Assembly: GCA_903944755.1 (NCBI GenBank)
Contig: CAJATB010000061.1
Location: 1 to 13,601, forward strand
Direction of reading: 5' to 3'
DNA length: 13,601 nucleotides
Source: an uncultured Bacteroidota bacterium
Lineage (GTDB): Bacteria; Bacteroidota; Bacteroidia; Chitinophagales; Chitinophagaceae
The position numbers were made by a program, and so were the translations under genes. The first letter of the stretch is position 1, and every line of letters starts with the position of its first letter. Positions 1-6,067 of the stretch are shown in pieces. The notes under the pieces were generated by a model. The model saw only the letters and a program-made list of their open reading frames with translations. It ran no database searches and was not told the origin of the DNA.

Positions 1-7
1 CGAATTT

Positions 8-31
8 TGGACTGAACCCCTAAAGTTGGAC
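8..31 (+). repeat. Left terminal inverted repeat of the IS
   Basis: The end begins TGGACTGAACCCC and ends AAAGTTGGAC. It pairs with the reverse complement of 1414-1437 (TAGACTGCCCCC then AAAGTTAGAC) at 18 of 24 positions. Three further T residues outside the end (5-7) are also mirrored on the other side. This is the orfB-proximal end. Confidence 0.8.
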
Positions 32-42
32 GAAGTTAATAA

Positions 43-849
43 TTAAGTTTTAAAGTGATGAGCTCGATATTGTATCGGGCTCATTCCATTTAGGTTAAGT
101 TTGATTCTGTCTTGGTTATAGTATTTGATGTATTCGTTGATTTCTTTTTTTAAATGACTAATTGACTCATATTTATTTAGATAAAACAGTTCTGATTTAA
201 GCGTTCCGAAGAAGTTTTCCATTACAGCATTGTCTAAACAATTTCCTTTTCTTGACATGCTTTGCTTAATTCCATTTTGTTTTAAAATAGATTGATATTG
301 TTTCATTTGGTACTGCCAGCCCTGGTCAGAGTGCATCATTAATGATTTAGATTTCTCCGTCTTTTTTAAAGCCTTTCCTAGCATACTCATGACACTTTTA
401 AAATCTGGACGTTCTGATAGTTCATGGCAAACGATTTCTTGATTGTATAAGTCTAAAACAGGGGATAAATAAAGTTTCTTTCCTGATACATTGAACTCAG
501 TTACATCGGTTGTCCACTTTTGATTAGGTCGTTTTGCTTTAAAAGATCTGTCCAAAATATTTGGTGCTATTTTCCCTTGCTCTCCTTTATAAGATTTGTA
601 TTTCTTTCTTCTTATCAAACTTTTTAGTTTTAAGCTATCCATTAAACGAAAAACAGTCTTATGATTAATTACAAGTCCACTTTGACGAAGTAGTATTGTG
701 ATACGCCTATAACCAAGCCTGCCCTTGTGTTTGTGATAAATACGCTCTATCGTTTTCTTCACTTCGTCATACTTATCACTCGAGTCTTGCTTTGCATAGT
801 AATAAAAACTACTCCTTGCCATCTTTACGCACTTGAGAAGTGTTGCCAA
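43..849 (-). CDS. IS3-family transposase OrfB (DDE integrase domain)
   Basis: This is the catalytic half of the transposase. The N-terminal part (about residues 1-60, ARSSFYYY then GRLGYRRIT) is the HTH_21-type region, followed by an rve integrase core. The catalytic triad is visible: D115 in WTTDVTEF, D175 in MHSDQGWQY and E211 in NAVMENFFG, with 35 residues between the second D and the E as expected for IS3. The first codon of the 268-aa open frame is TTG. However, the frame is open further upstream, at least to the slippery site at 915-921, so the natural product is probably an OrfA-OrfB fusion (about 450 aa if the shift occurs at 915-921) rather than a protein started here. The frame is intact to its TAA stop. 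It lies 23 bp downstream of orfA in the -1 frame. Confidence 0.92.
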   Translation of the reverse strand: MATLLKCVKMARSSFYYYAKQDSSDKYDEVKKTIERIYHKHKGRLGYRRITILLRQSGLVINHKTVFRLMDSLKLKSLIRRKKYKSYKGEQGKIAPNILDRSFKAKRPNQKWTTDVTEFNVSGKKLYLSPVLDLYNQEIVCHELSERPDFKSVMSMLGKALKKTEKSKSLMMHSDQGWQYQMKQYQSILKQNGIKQSMSRKGNCLDNAVMENFFGTLKSELFYLNKYESISHLKKEINEYIKYYNQDRIKLNLNGMSPIQYRAHHFKT

Positions 850-872
850 ATTGTGTTGCTGCCTTAGTTCTA

Positions 873-1394
873 TTATGGCTTTTGCTTTTTGTCTGCTTGA
901 ACTAAGGCTTGGAGCTTTTTTAGCAAGGCATTTTCTGCTCTTAAGTATTCTAGCTCTTCCAATAACTCTTGTTCACGTGTTAAAGGTTTTGAAGACTTTC
1001 TTGCTTTACGTTTGATTGGTGGTTTCATCTTTGGCGGAGGACCTTTTGGTTTATTAGTTAAGCCTTGTACACCTTCGGATTCATATGCCCTTTGCCACTT
1101 TATTATAGTTGACATGCTTGGTATCTTGAATCTGGCACAAGCTGTTCTCAAAGATAGATTTTCCCTTTCAATGGATTGTAAAACCTTAAGCTTAAAAGTT
1201 ATATCATATGGCTGGTAAACTTTTTTCCGAAGACCTGCCTTGCCATATAACTCATAACGCTTTATCCAAAGCCGCAGATTCCCCCTGACAATAACATTTT
1301 CTTTTGCTACATCAAAGGCGCTTCGCTTGCCTTTGATAACAGCTTCAACGCATTGAAGCTTGAATTCATAAGTGAACTTGGTAGTTTTATTCAT
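873..1394 (-). CDS. IS150-type OrfA, DNA-binding regulator/transposase N-terminus
   Basis: This 173-aa protein is the length I recall for IS150 InsJ. It has two helix-turn-helix-like regions (about residues 8-55 and 62-115, the second including RTACARFKIPSMSTIIKW). A basic linker (about 117-137) follows, then a leucine-zipper-like segment (about 140-167, EELEYLRAENALLKKLQAL). In this family OrfA binds the IS ends and provides the N-terminus of the frameshifted transposase. The ATG at 1394 is preceded by a G-run (rc of 1402-1406) that could serve as a ribosome binding site and lies in a possible hairpin. The in-frame A AAA AAG heptamer falls at residues K159-K160. Confidence 0.92.
   Translation of the reverse strand: MNKTTKFTYEFKLQCVEAVIKGKRSAFDVAKENVIVRGNLRLWIKRYELYGKAGLRKKVYQPYDITFKLKVLQSIERENLSLRTACARFKIPSMSTIIKWQRAYESEGVQGLTNKPKGPPPKMKPPIKRKARKSSKPLTREQELLEELEYLRAENALLKKLQALVQADKKQKP
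885..891 (-). promoter_or_regulatory. Second candidate slippery site (C AAA AAG)
   Basis: The orfA frame reads GAC AAA AAG at residues 168-170. A -1 slip leads to GCA AAA GCC ATA ATA GAA, giving AKAIIELRQQ, which resembles the usual start of the OrfB region in IS3 transposases. By heptamer strength it is weaker than A AAA AAG, but the resulting junction is more typical in protein terms. Confidence 0.4.
915..921 (-). promoter_or_regulatory. Candidate -1 programmed frameshift site (A AAA AAG)
   Basis: The heptamer A AAA AAG is exactly in the orfA reading frame (CTA AAA AAG, residues 158-160). A -1 slip here enters the orfB frame with 22 open codons before the first annotated orfB codon. This is the classic IS3-family slippery sequence. 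A second, weaker candidate (C AAA AAG) lies at 885-891. Use of the second would preserve more of the OrfA leucine-zipper segment, so which one works is undecided. Confidence 0.65.
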
Positions 1395-1399
1395 AAAAA

Positions 1400-1432
1400 T
1401 GCCCCCATTAAGTGTCTAACTTTTTGGGGGCA
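1400..1432 (-). promoter_or_regulatory. Hairpin that could mask the orfA ribosome binding site
   Basis: TGCCCCC (1400-1406) and GGGGGCA (1426-1432) form a perfect 7-bp stem with a 19-nt loop. The minus-strand transcript carries the G-rich arm immediately before the orfA ATG (1394). RNA reading in from outside the element would contain both arms and could fold over the start region. A transcript started inside the loop would lack the C-rich arm. Such protection against impinging transcription is known for other IS elements; its use here is inference. Confidence 0.4.
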
Positions 1433-1437
1433 GTCTA
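1414..1437 (-). repeat. Right terminal inverted repeat of the IS
   Basis: Read on the minus strand, it begins TAGACTGCCCCC and ends AAAGTTAGAC, mirroring the left end. The outermost dinucleotide is TA rather than the usual IS3 TG, so the true end may be shifted by a base or two. The C-run is complementary to the G-run next to the orfA start codon. Confidence 0.75.
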
Positions 1438-1495
1438 AAAATTAAGGGCTTCTTTATTTCTATACATCAGACGCTGCCGCGTCTTCTTAATTTTT
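1437..1495. repeat. Nested inverted repeats abutting the IS end
   Basis: The outer arms AAAAATTAAG (1437-1446) and CTTAATTTTT (1486-1495) are perfectly complementary over 10 bp. Nested inside is AGACGC (1469-1474), TGCC loop (1475-1478), GCGTCT (1479-1484), a perfect 6-bp stem. There is a 22-nt asymmetric bulge on the left. The outer arm begins at the IS boundary, so the structure may predate the insertion or act as a terminator-like element. Its GC-rich core differs from the surrounding AT-rich DNA. Confidence 0.5.
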
Positions 1496-1523
1496 TCTTC
1501 GCTCCCCGCTGAGGCCGCCGTAT
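1452..1523. other. Noncoding segment resembling sequencing-adapter (Nextera P5 side) sequence
   Basis: On the minus strand the segment contains ATACGGCGGCC (1523-1513), then CGGCAGCGTC (1479-1470), T, then GATGT (1468-1464) and ATA. From memory, the Illumina P5/Nextera adapter contains ATACGGCGACC, then CGGCAGCGTC, A, then GATGTGTATAAGAGACAG, in the same order and orientation. The spacing between the first two blocks is 33 nt here and about 26 nt in the adapter. The match is imperfect, so it is neither a clean adapter nor clearly natural. No ORF or RNA gene is recognisable here. Confidence 0.45.
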
Positions 1524-1541
1524 TTACTGAGATTAAATTCA

Positions 1542-1609
1542 ATGGGTATAAGAAACATCTCGAGACGAACCTTTTATGGAGAGACGAGAGATCTGTTTCT
1601 TATACCTAT
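1542..1609. repeat. Long inverted repeat downstream of the M28 peptidase gene
   Basis: GGTATAAGAAACA (1545-1557) pairs perfectly with TGTTTCTTATACC (1594-1606). Two more pairs and a G.T lie outside. Inside, TCTCG (1558-1562) pairs with CGAGA (1585-1589) after a 4-nt bulge (1590-1593). The loop carries a direct repeat GAGACGA (1562-1568 and 1581-1587). It sits 17 bp past the stop codon of the minus-strand peptidase gene, so a transcription-termination or mRNA 3'-end role is plausible. There is no strong U-run after the stem. The arms match the Tn5 mosaic-end core TGTATAAGAGACA at 11 of 13 positions. Confidence 0.6.
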
Positions 1610-1626
1610 AGATTAATATAAAAATA

Positions 1627-3000
1627 TTAAGGCTGAACTCCATGCTGGTCAATCAAATAAATGATCGCTGCCATATTAACGGCACCTAATAATAATTCTC
1701 TTTTATTAACTGCTTCGAACACATCTGTTTTAGCATGATGTAAATCAAAATAACGCTGACTATCCGGCACTAATCCAGACAAAACAATATCACTAAAAAC
1801 TTTTTTCAAAGGACCAATATCAGCACCACCTCCACCTGCAGTAATTTCAGTACCATATGGTTTTAATAAAGCGTTCCATTTTGAAAAACTAGTAAACTGT
1901 TCTGGAGAACAAGTAATACCAATTGCCCTTGGTGTAAAGCCACCAGCATCACTTTCTAAAGCATAAATATGCTTTTCATTATTCAACTTAGCTAGTTCAG
2001 CATATTTATCGCCACCGGCACCTCCATTTTCTTCATTTGCAAATAACACAAAACGGATTGTTCTTTTTGGCTTATAGTTTAAGGCTTTCATGGTTCTTAA
2101 AATTTCCATGGTTTGCACAATACCAGCACCATCATCATGAGCACCTTCGTTCACATCCCAACTATCTAAGTGACCTCCTACGGTAATAATTTCGGCTGGA
2201 AATTCAGAACCCTTTAATTCTGCAACTACATTATTTTCATCTGCATCAGCTAAGAAAAAACCATAAGTCTGCATTTGTACACGCAACTTAGCAGTTTTAG
2301 CTTGCGCCCAAAGTTGTTGTGCATCTAAAGGTCCTAATGCAACTGCCGGAATTTTTGCATAAGCAGAATCGTACGCTAACCCACCAGTATGAGGCGCATT
2401 ATCGGGAGCAGTACTTAAAGAATGAATCATAACACCCACCGCGCCATATTTAGCAGCACGGCTAGCACCAGAACGGCGGTAAATACCCGATTCGCCGTAA
2501 GCCCTAAAAGTTTGAATTTTAGTAGGGTCGAACATGCTATGGAAATAAACAATTTTGCCTTTTACTTCTGCTTTTCTTTTCTCTAATTCATCGAAATTAG
2601 CGACAGCTAATAGTTCAGCTTCCACCAACCCATTACTTCCTAAAGAATTACCTAGTGCAAGCACTTCTAAATTACTATTTTGTCCCTTCCCGTTCACCCC
2701 AACAATCGCGGCAAAATCTTTTCCGCCACGTTGCCAATTAGGCGTCTTGCAAGGTTGCATATACACATTGTCCGCATTGAACGCTTCCATGTTTCGCTTA
2801 CCCCAAACAGCAGCATTTTGTTGTTGTGGCGACCCTGCCAAACGCCCGCCTATATTTTTTGTTAATTGTCTTAACAAATCATAGGCAGTCCCATTTGTCA
2901 TAATTTCATCAGCCATTTTTTTAATAGTGATACTGTCTTGGTTTGTTTGTGCTTGAACCAAAAAAGGTAAACAGAAAACAAGAAGAAGGAGCTTACGCAT
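1627..3000 (-). CDS. Secreted M28-family metallopeptidase (carboxypeptidase Q-like)
   Basis: This zinc peptidase probably cleaves dipeptides or peptide ends outside the cytoplasm. I start it at the ATG at 3000 (457 aa), where MRKLLLLVFCLPFLVQAQ is a good signal peptide. The frame also extends to a TTG at 3021, which would put seven residues before the signal peptide. A PA-like insert probably occupies about residues 110-250. The M28 catalytic core follows: H277 and D279 in GGHLDSWD, D289 in HDDGAG, the catalytic/metal pair E323-E324 in ANEEN, D351 in ESDAGG, and a His pair at 421-422 in DLHHAKTD. All expected ligands are present, so it should be active. The gene is divergent from bshA, with 90 bp between starts. 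A TATATTTA box (rc of 3030-3037) could be its -7 element, but no good -33 is seen. Confidence 0.9.
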   Translation of the reverse strand: MRKLLLLVFCLPFLVQAQTNQDSITIKKMADEIMTNGTAYDLLRQLTKNIGGRLAGSPQQQNAAVWGKRNMEAFNADNVYMQPCKTPNWQRGGKDFAAIVGVNGKGQNSNLEVLALGNSLGSNGLVEAELLAVANFDELEKRKAEVKGKIVYFHSMFDPTKIQTFRAYGESGIYRRSGASRAAKYGAVGVMIHSLSTAPDNAPHTGGLAYDSAYAKIPAVALGPLDAQQLWAQAKTAKLRVQMQTYGFFLADADENNVVAELKGSEFPAEIITVGGHLDSWDVNEGAHDDGAGIVQTMEILRTMKALNYKPKRTIRFVLFANEENGGAGGDKYAELAKLNNEKHIYALESDAGGFTPRAIGITCSPEQFTSFSKWNALLKPYGTEITAGGGGADIGPLKKVFSDIVLSGLVPDSQRYFDLHHAKTDVFEAVNKRELLLGAVNMAAIIYLIDQHGVQP

Positions 3001-3090
3001 AGTGAATAGTTTAACGTTCAATTAATTCTTAAATATAATTAAACTTTATTGAATATTTAGTTGTTATTTGCATGTTCAATACGTCGAAAA

Positions 3091-4227
3091 ATGAAGATTG
3101 GAATTGTTTGTTACCCCACATTTGGTGGTAGTGGCGTTTTAGCTACCGAGCTTGGTAAAGCATTAGCTGAAAAAGGACACGAAATACATTTTATTACTTA
3201 TCAACAGCCTGTTCGATTAAGTGGTTTTCATACTAATATTTTTTACCACGAAGTAAGGGTACCAACCTATCCATTGTTTGACTTTCCTCCTTATGAATTG
3301 GCATTGGCCAGTACTATGGTGGACGTAATATTGAACCATGATTTAGATTTAATTCACGCACATTACGCAATACCTCATGCATCAGCTGCCTATACTGCAA
3401 AACAAATTGTTAAGGGAAAAACCGGTCGCTCAGTTCCTGTAATTACTACCCTACACGGAACAGATATTACTTTAGTTGGTAGAGACAAAACTTACGAACC
3501 CGTAGTTACTTTTTCAATAAATGAAAGCGATGCGATAACTGCAGTTTCTGAAAATTTAAAGCAAGAAACCTTAAAGCATTTTGATATTAAAAAAGAAATT
3601 CAAGTCATTCATAATTTCGTAGACTTGAAAAGATTTAATAAAAAACCCTTAGCAGCGTTTAAGAAAGTCATTGCACCGCATGACGAAAAAATTATTATCC
3701 ACGCATCTAACTTTAGAAAAATAAAGCGTATTGAAGATGTTATGGAAATTTTCAAAAGAATTCACGCAGCTACTCCTGCAAAATTATTAATGGTGGGCGA
3801 TGGTCCCGAGCGTCCTATTGCAGAAGATTTAGCAAGACAATTTGGAATAGAAGCAGATGTAAGATTCCTGGGTAAGCAAGAACAAATGGAAGATATTTTA
3901 GCAGTGAGTGATTTATTCATACTGCCTTCGGAATATGAGAGCTTTGGACTAGTTGCCTTGGAAGCAATGGCTGCAAGCACTGTGGTGATTAGTTCTAATG
4001 CAGGTGGTTTATGCGAAATTAATATTGATGGCAAAACTGGCTATACAGCAAATGTAGGCGATGTAGAAACAATGAGTAAACGTGCTATTGAATTATTAAA
4101 AGACGAAGCAAAATTGAAGGCATTCAAACACAACGCACTTGAACAAGCAAAGCGATTTGATATTCATAATATTATTCCAATTTACGAGGAGTTGTACAGC
4201 AAATTTTGTAGAAAAGAAAAAATCTAG
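3091..4227 (+). CDS. bshA: N-acetyl-alpha-D-glucosaminyl L-malate synthase
   Basis: BshA transfers GlcNAc from UDP-GlcNAc to L-malate, the first step of bacillithiol synthesis in the cytoplasm. I chose the ATG at 3091 (378 aa, the usual BshA length) because MKIGIVCYPTFGGSG is the canonical N-terminus. An in-frame TTG at 3061 would add ten atypical residues. GT-B fold marks are the glycine loop GGSG (12-15), HGTD (122-125), VGDGPE (235-240), and the GT4 E-x7-E motif with E283 and E291 in EYESFGLVALE. No bshB or bshC is in the window, so the pathway must be completed elsewhere. It converges with the aminotransferase gene across a 43-bp gap. BshA rather than a generic GT4 enzyme is supported by the strong family-specific N-terminus. 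Confidence 0.9.
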   Translation: MKIGIVCYPTFGGSGVLATELGKALAEKGHEIHFITYQQPVRLSGFHTNIFYHEVRVPTYPLFDFPPYELALASTMVDVILNHDLDLIHAHYAIPHASAAYTAKQIVKGKTGRSVPVITTLHGTDITLVGRDKTYEPVVTFSINESDAITAVSENLKQETLKHFDIKKEIQVIHNFVDLKRFNKKPLAAFKKVIAPHDEKIIIHASNFRKIKRIEDVMEIFKRIHAATPAKLLMVGDGPERPIAEDLARQFGIEADVRFLGKQEQMEDILAVSDLFILPSEYESFGLVALEAMAASTVVISSNAGGLCEINIDGKTGYTANVGDVETMSKRAIELLKDEAKLKAFKHNALEQAKRFDIHNIIPIYEELYSKFCRKEKI

Positions 4228-4229
4228 TG

Positions 4230-4257
4230 CAAGTTAATTATCACCCTCAAGTTAATT
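4230..4257 (+). repeat. Short direct repeat CAAGTTAATT in the convergent gap
   Basis: CAAGTTAATT occurs at 4230-4239 and 4248-4257, 18 bp apart, between the stop codons of bshA and the aminotransferase. It does not form a hairpin and there is no clear terminator in this gap. It is probably incidental. Confidence 0.3.
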
Positions 4258-4270
4258 GACTCCCTTTCAA

Positions 4271-5464
4271 CTAAATACATTCATCAATACTTAACTGTAT
4301 TTTTTGTACAGCTAGTGCTAATTCATCCATGGTAATACACAAAGGAGGCGCAATGCGTATTTTATCTTCAGCAAACAAGAACCAATCGGTAATTACGCCA
4401 TTTGTTATACAAGCCGCCGCAATTTTTTTAGTTAACTCAGCCGATGAAAATTGCAGTGACATCCATAAGCCCTTGTAGCTTCTATTCACTATTGCAGGAT
4501 GGGTTAAATGCGCAATTAAATACGCTTCCTTAGTTTGCACTTCATTTATCCAATTAGATTCCATTAATACATTTAAGGCAGCAAAACCTGCAGCACAGGA
4601 AACAGGATTCCCCCCAAAAGTAGTAATATGGCCTAATACAGGATTGTCGGTTAAGGTCCCCATCATTTTAGTGTCACTAATAAATGCACCTAGTGGCAGC
4701 CCCCCTCCTAATGCTTTTCCCACTAACAAAATATCTGGCACAACCCCATATCCTTCAAAGGCAAATAAATTTCCAGTGCGGCCAAAACCTGATTGAATTT
4801 CATCTACAATTAAAAGCGCACACAATGCATCACACTTTTTTCGAAGTGCCAATAACCATTCTTTATTGGCAGGCGTAATACCCGTTTCTGCCTGCACAAA
4901 TTCTACAATTACACAAGCTACCGTGTTGTCAATTAAATCAACATCTTCTAAATTATTGTACCTCAAATGCAAAACATCTGGCAACAAGGGTCTAAATGCA
5001 TTTCTAAAATATTCATCCCCCATTACACTTAACGCGCCTTGTGTACTACCATGATAAGCGCCATCAAAAGCCACTATTTTTGTGCGTTTAGTAACACGCT
5101 TCGCTAATTTCATTGCACCTTCAACTGCTTCGGCACCACTATTCGTGAAATAAATAGATTGTAAATTTTCGGGCAACAAGTTACTCAATGCTTTTGCATA
5201 TTGTACTTGTGGTGCTTGTACAAATTCACCATACACAATTACATGCATGTACTGTTCTACTTGGGCTTTTATGGCATTTATCACATCAGGATGGCTGTGG
5301 CCAATATTACAGACACTAAATCCTGCAATCATGTCCACAAATGCTTTCCCATTCACATCATGAATGTAAATGCCTTTTGCCGACGCAACTTCTATGCCGA
5401 TGGGCTTATCTGAGGTTTGCGCTAAATGCTGAAAAAAAAGTTGCCTATTGGTTATTCTTGACAT
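4271..5464 (-). CDS. Class III PLP-dependent aminotransferase (acetylornithine/GABA aminotransferase-like)
   Basis: This 397-aa fold-type I aminotransferase matches the class III family. The phosphate-binding loop TNSGAEAVEGAMK is at 107-119, YHG at 137-139, and the cofactor-stacking D221 is in IVDEIQSGFGRTG. The Schiff-base lysine K250 is in LVGKALGGGLPLGA, and the phosphate-contacting TTFGGNPV is at 281-288. The substrate cannot be fixed from motifs. ArgD (acetylornithine), ornithine and omega-amino acid aminotransferases are all possible, and no arginine genes are adjacent. The ATG at 5464 is a good fit to the family start. It is divergent from the carbonic anhydrase-like gene, with only 34 bp between start codons, so both promoters must overlap or lie within the opposite gene. 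Confidence 0.88.
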   Translation of the reverse strand: MSRITNRQLFFQHLAQTSDKPIGIEVASAKGIYIHDVNGKAFVDMIAGFSVCNIGHSHPDVINAIKAQVEQYMHVIVYGEFVQAPQVQYAKALSNLLPENLQSIYFTNSGAEAVEGAMKLAKRVTKRTKIVAFDGAYHGSTQGALSVMGDEYFRNAFRPLLPDVLHLRYNNLEDVDLIDNTVACVIVEFVQAETGITPANKEWLLALRKKCDALCALLIVDEIQSGFGRTGNLFAFEGYGVVPDILLVGKALGGGLPLGAFISDTKMMGTLTDNPVLGHITTFGGNPVSCAAGFAALNVLMESNWINEVQTKEAYLIAHLTHPAIVNRSYKGLWMSLQFSSAELTKKIAAACITNGVITDWFLFAEDKIRIAPPLCITMDELALAVQKIQLSIDECI

Positions 5465-5498
5465 TACTAGTAAATTGCATTACAAAAGTCGCATATTT

Positions 5499-6053
5499 AT
5501 GGCAACCATACTATCAGTTCAAGGGAAAGATCCTCAATTTGGTGAAAATTGTTTCATTGCACCCAATGCAACCATCGTTGGAGACGTACAAATGGGGGAT
5601 GAATGTTCAATTTGGTTTAATGCGGTAATACGTGGTGACGTTCATTATATAAAAATGGGCAATAAGGTAAACATACAAGACGGAGCTATAATTCATTGTA
5701 CTTACCTAAAACACCCTACCAATATTGGCAATAATGTATCCATTGGGCATAACGCAATGGTTCATGGTTGCACTATTCATGATAATGTATTAATTGGGAT
5801 GGGCAGTATTGTAATGGATGCATGTGTAGTACATTCAAATGCGATTATTGCAGCTGGTGCTGTTGTATTAGAAGGTACTGTTGTAGAAGCTGGAAGTATT
5901 TATGCTGGCGTACCTGCTAAAAAAATAAAAATGGTAAGTGAAGATTTAATTAATGGAGCAATAAATAGAATCTCTAACAATTATGTAGAATACGCTTCTT
6001 GGTTTTCCGAACATAATGACGCTCCGAGTAAAAATATTGAGCAAAATCCCTAG
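5499..6053 (+). CDS. Gamma-class carbonic anhydrase family protein (hexapeptide repeat)
   Basis: This 184-aa left-handed beta-helix protein is of the YrdA/gamma-CA type. Hexapeptide-repeat turns run through about residues 12-140. The three candidate metal ligands are present: H66 in IIHCT, and H84 and H89 in IGHNAMVHG. Conserved R45-x-D47 (IRGDV) and Q60-D61 (NIQDGAII) are also present, so metal binding is expected. Whether it hydrates CO2 is uncertain, because many bacterial YrdA-like proteins show little activity. The ATG at 5499 was chosen because the 51 bp of open frame upstream overlap the start of the divergent aminotransferase gene and do not look like family sequence. The stop lies 14 bp from the convergent rsgA stop. 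Confidence 0.88.
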   Translation: MATILSVQGKDPQFGENCFIAPNATIVGDVQMGDECSIWFNAVIRGDVHYIKMGNKVNIQDGAIIHCTYLKHPTNIGNNVSIGHNAMVHGCTIHDNVLIGMGSIVMDACVVHSNAIIAAGAVVLEGTVVEAGSIYAGVPAKKIKMVSEDLINGAINRISNNYVEYASWFSEHNDAPSKNIEQNP

Positions 6054-6067
6054 TGAAATAAAGCCCC

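Larger units (their letters stand above)
8..1437 (-). mobile_element. IS3-family (IS150-like) insertion sequence
   Basis: This is a complete two-ORF insertion sequence of about 1.43 kb, transcribed on the minus strand. It carries orfA (873-1394), orfB (43-849) and imperfect terminal inverted repeats (8-31 and 1414-1437) that match at 18 of 24 positions. The overall size, the 173-aa OrfA with tandem helix-turn-helix regions, and an OrfB in the -1 frame with a DDE integrase core match the IS150 group of IS3 as I know it. Transposase would be made by -1 frameshifting near the end of orfA. No convincing target-site duplication is visible: the flanks are CGAATTT on the left and AAAATTAAG on the right, so exact ends are uncertain by 1-3 bp (the TTT/AAA flanks could belong to the inverted repeats). 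Both ORFs are open, so the element could be active. The left edge lies 7 bp from the window start, so the left neighbour is unknown. Confidence 0.9.

Noticed and set aside
1..1446. Target-site duplication around the IS (AATT at 3-6 and 1440-1443)
   Set aside because: The two copies do not sit at equal distance from the inverted-repeat ends (off by one base) and the region is A/T-rich, so the match is not convincing.
1438..1626. Riboswitch, tRNA or small RNA gene in the structured intergenic region
   Set aside because: The inverted repeats do not match any RNA family I recognise, and there is no cloverleaf or conserved aptamer core.
2555..2884. 109-aa plus-strand open frame inside the M28 peptidase gene
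   Set aside because: It is an antisense shadow of a conserved coding region with low-complexity composition.
3001..3021. TTG start of the M28 peptidase
   Set aside because: It would place seven residues ahead of a good signal peptide; the ATG at 3000 is preferred.
3061..3090. In-frame TTG extension of bshA
   Set aside because: It adds ten residues not typical of BshA; the ATG at 3091 gives the canonical MKIGIVCYPTFGGSG start and normal length.
5341..5628. 95-aa open frame overlapping the aminotransferase and carbonic anhydrase genes
   Set aside because: It is antisense to one well-supported gene and out of frame with the other, with no recognisable domain.
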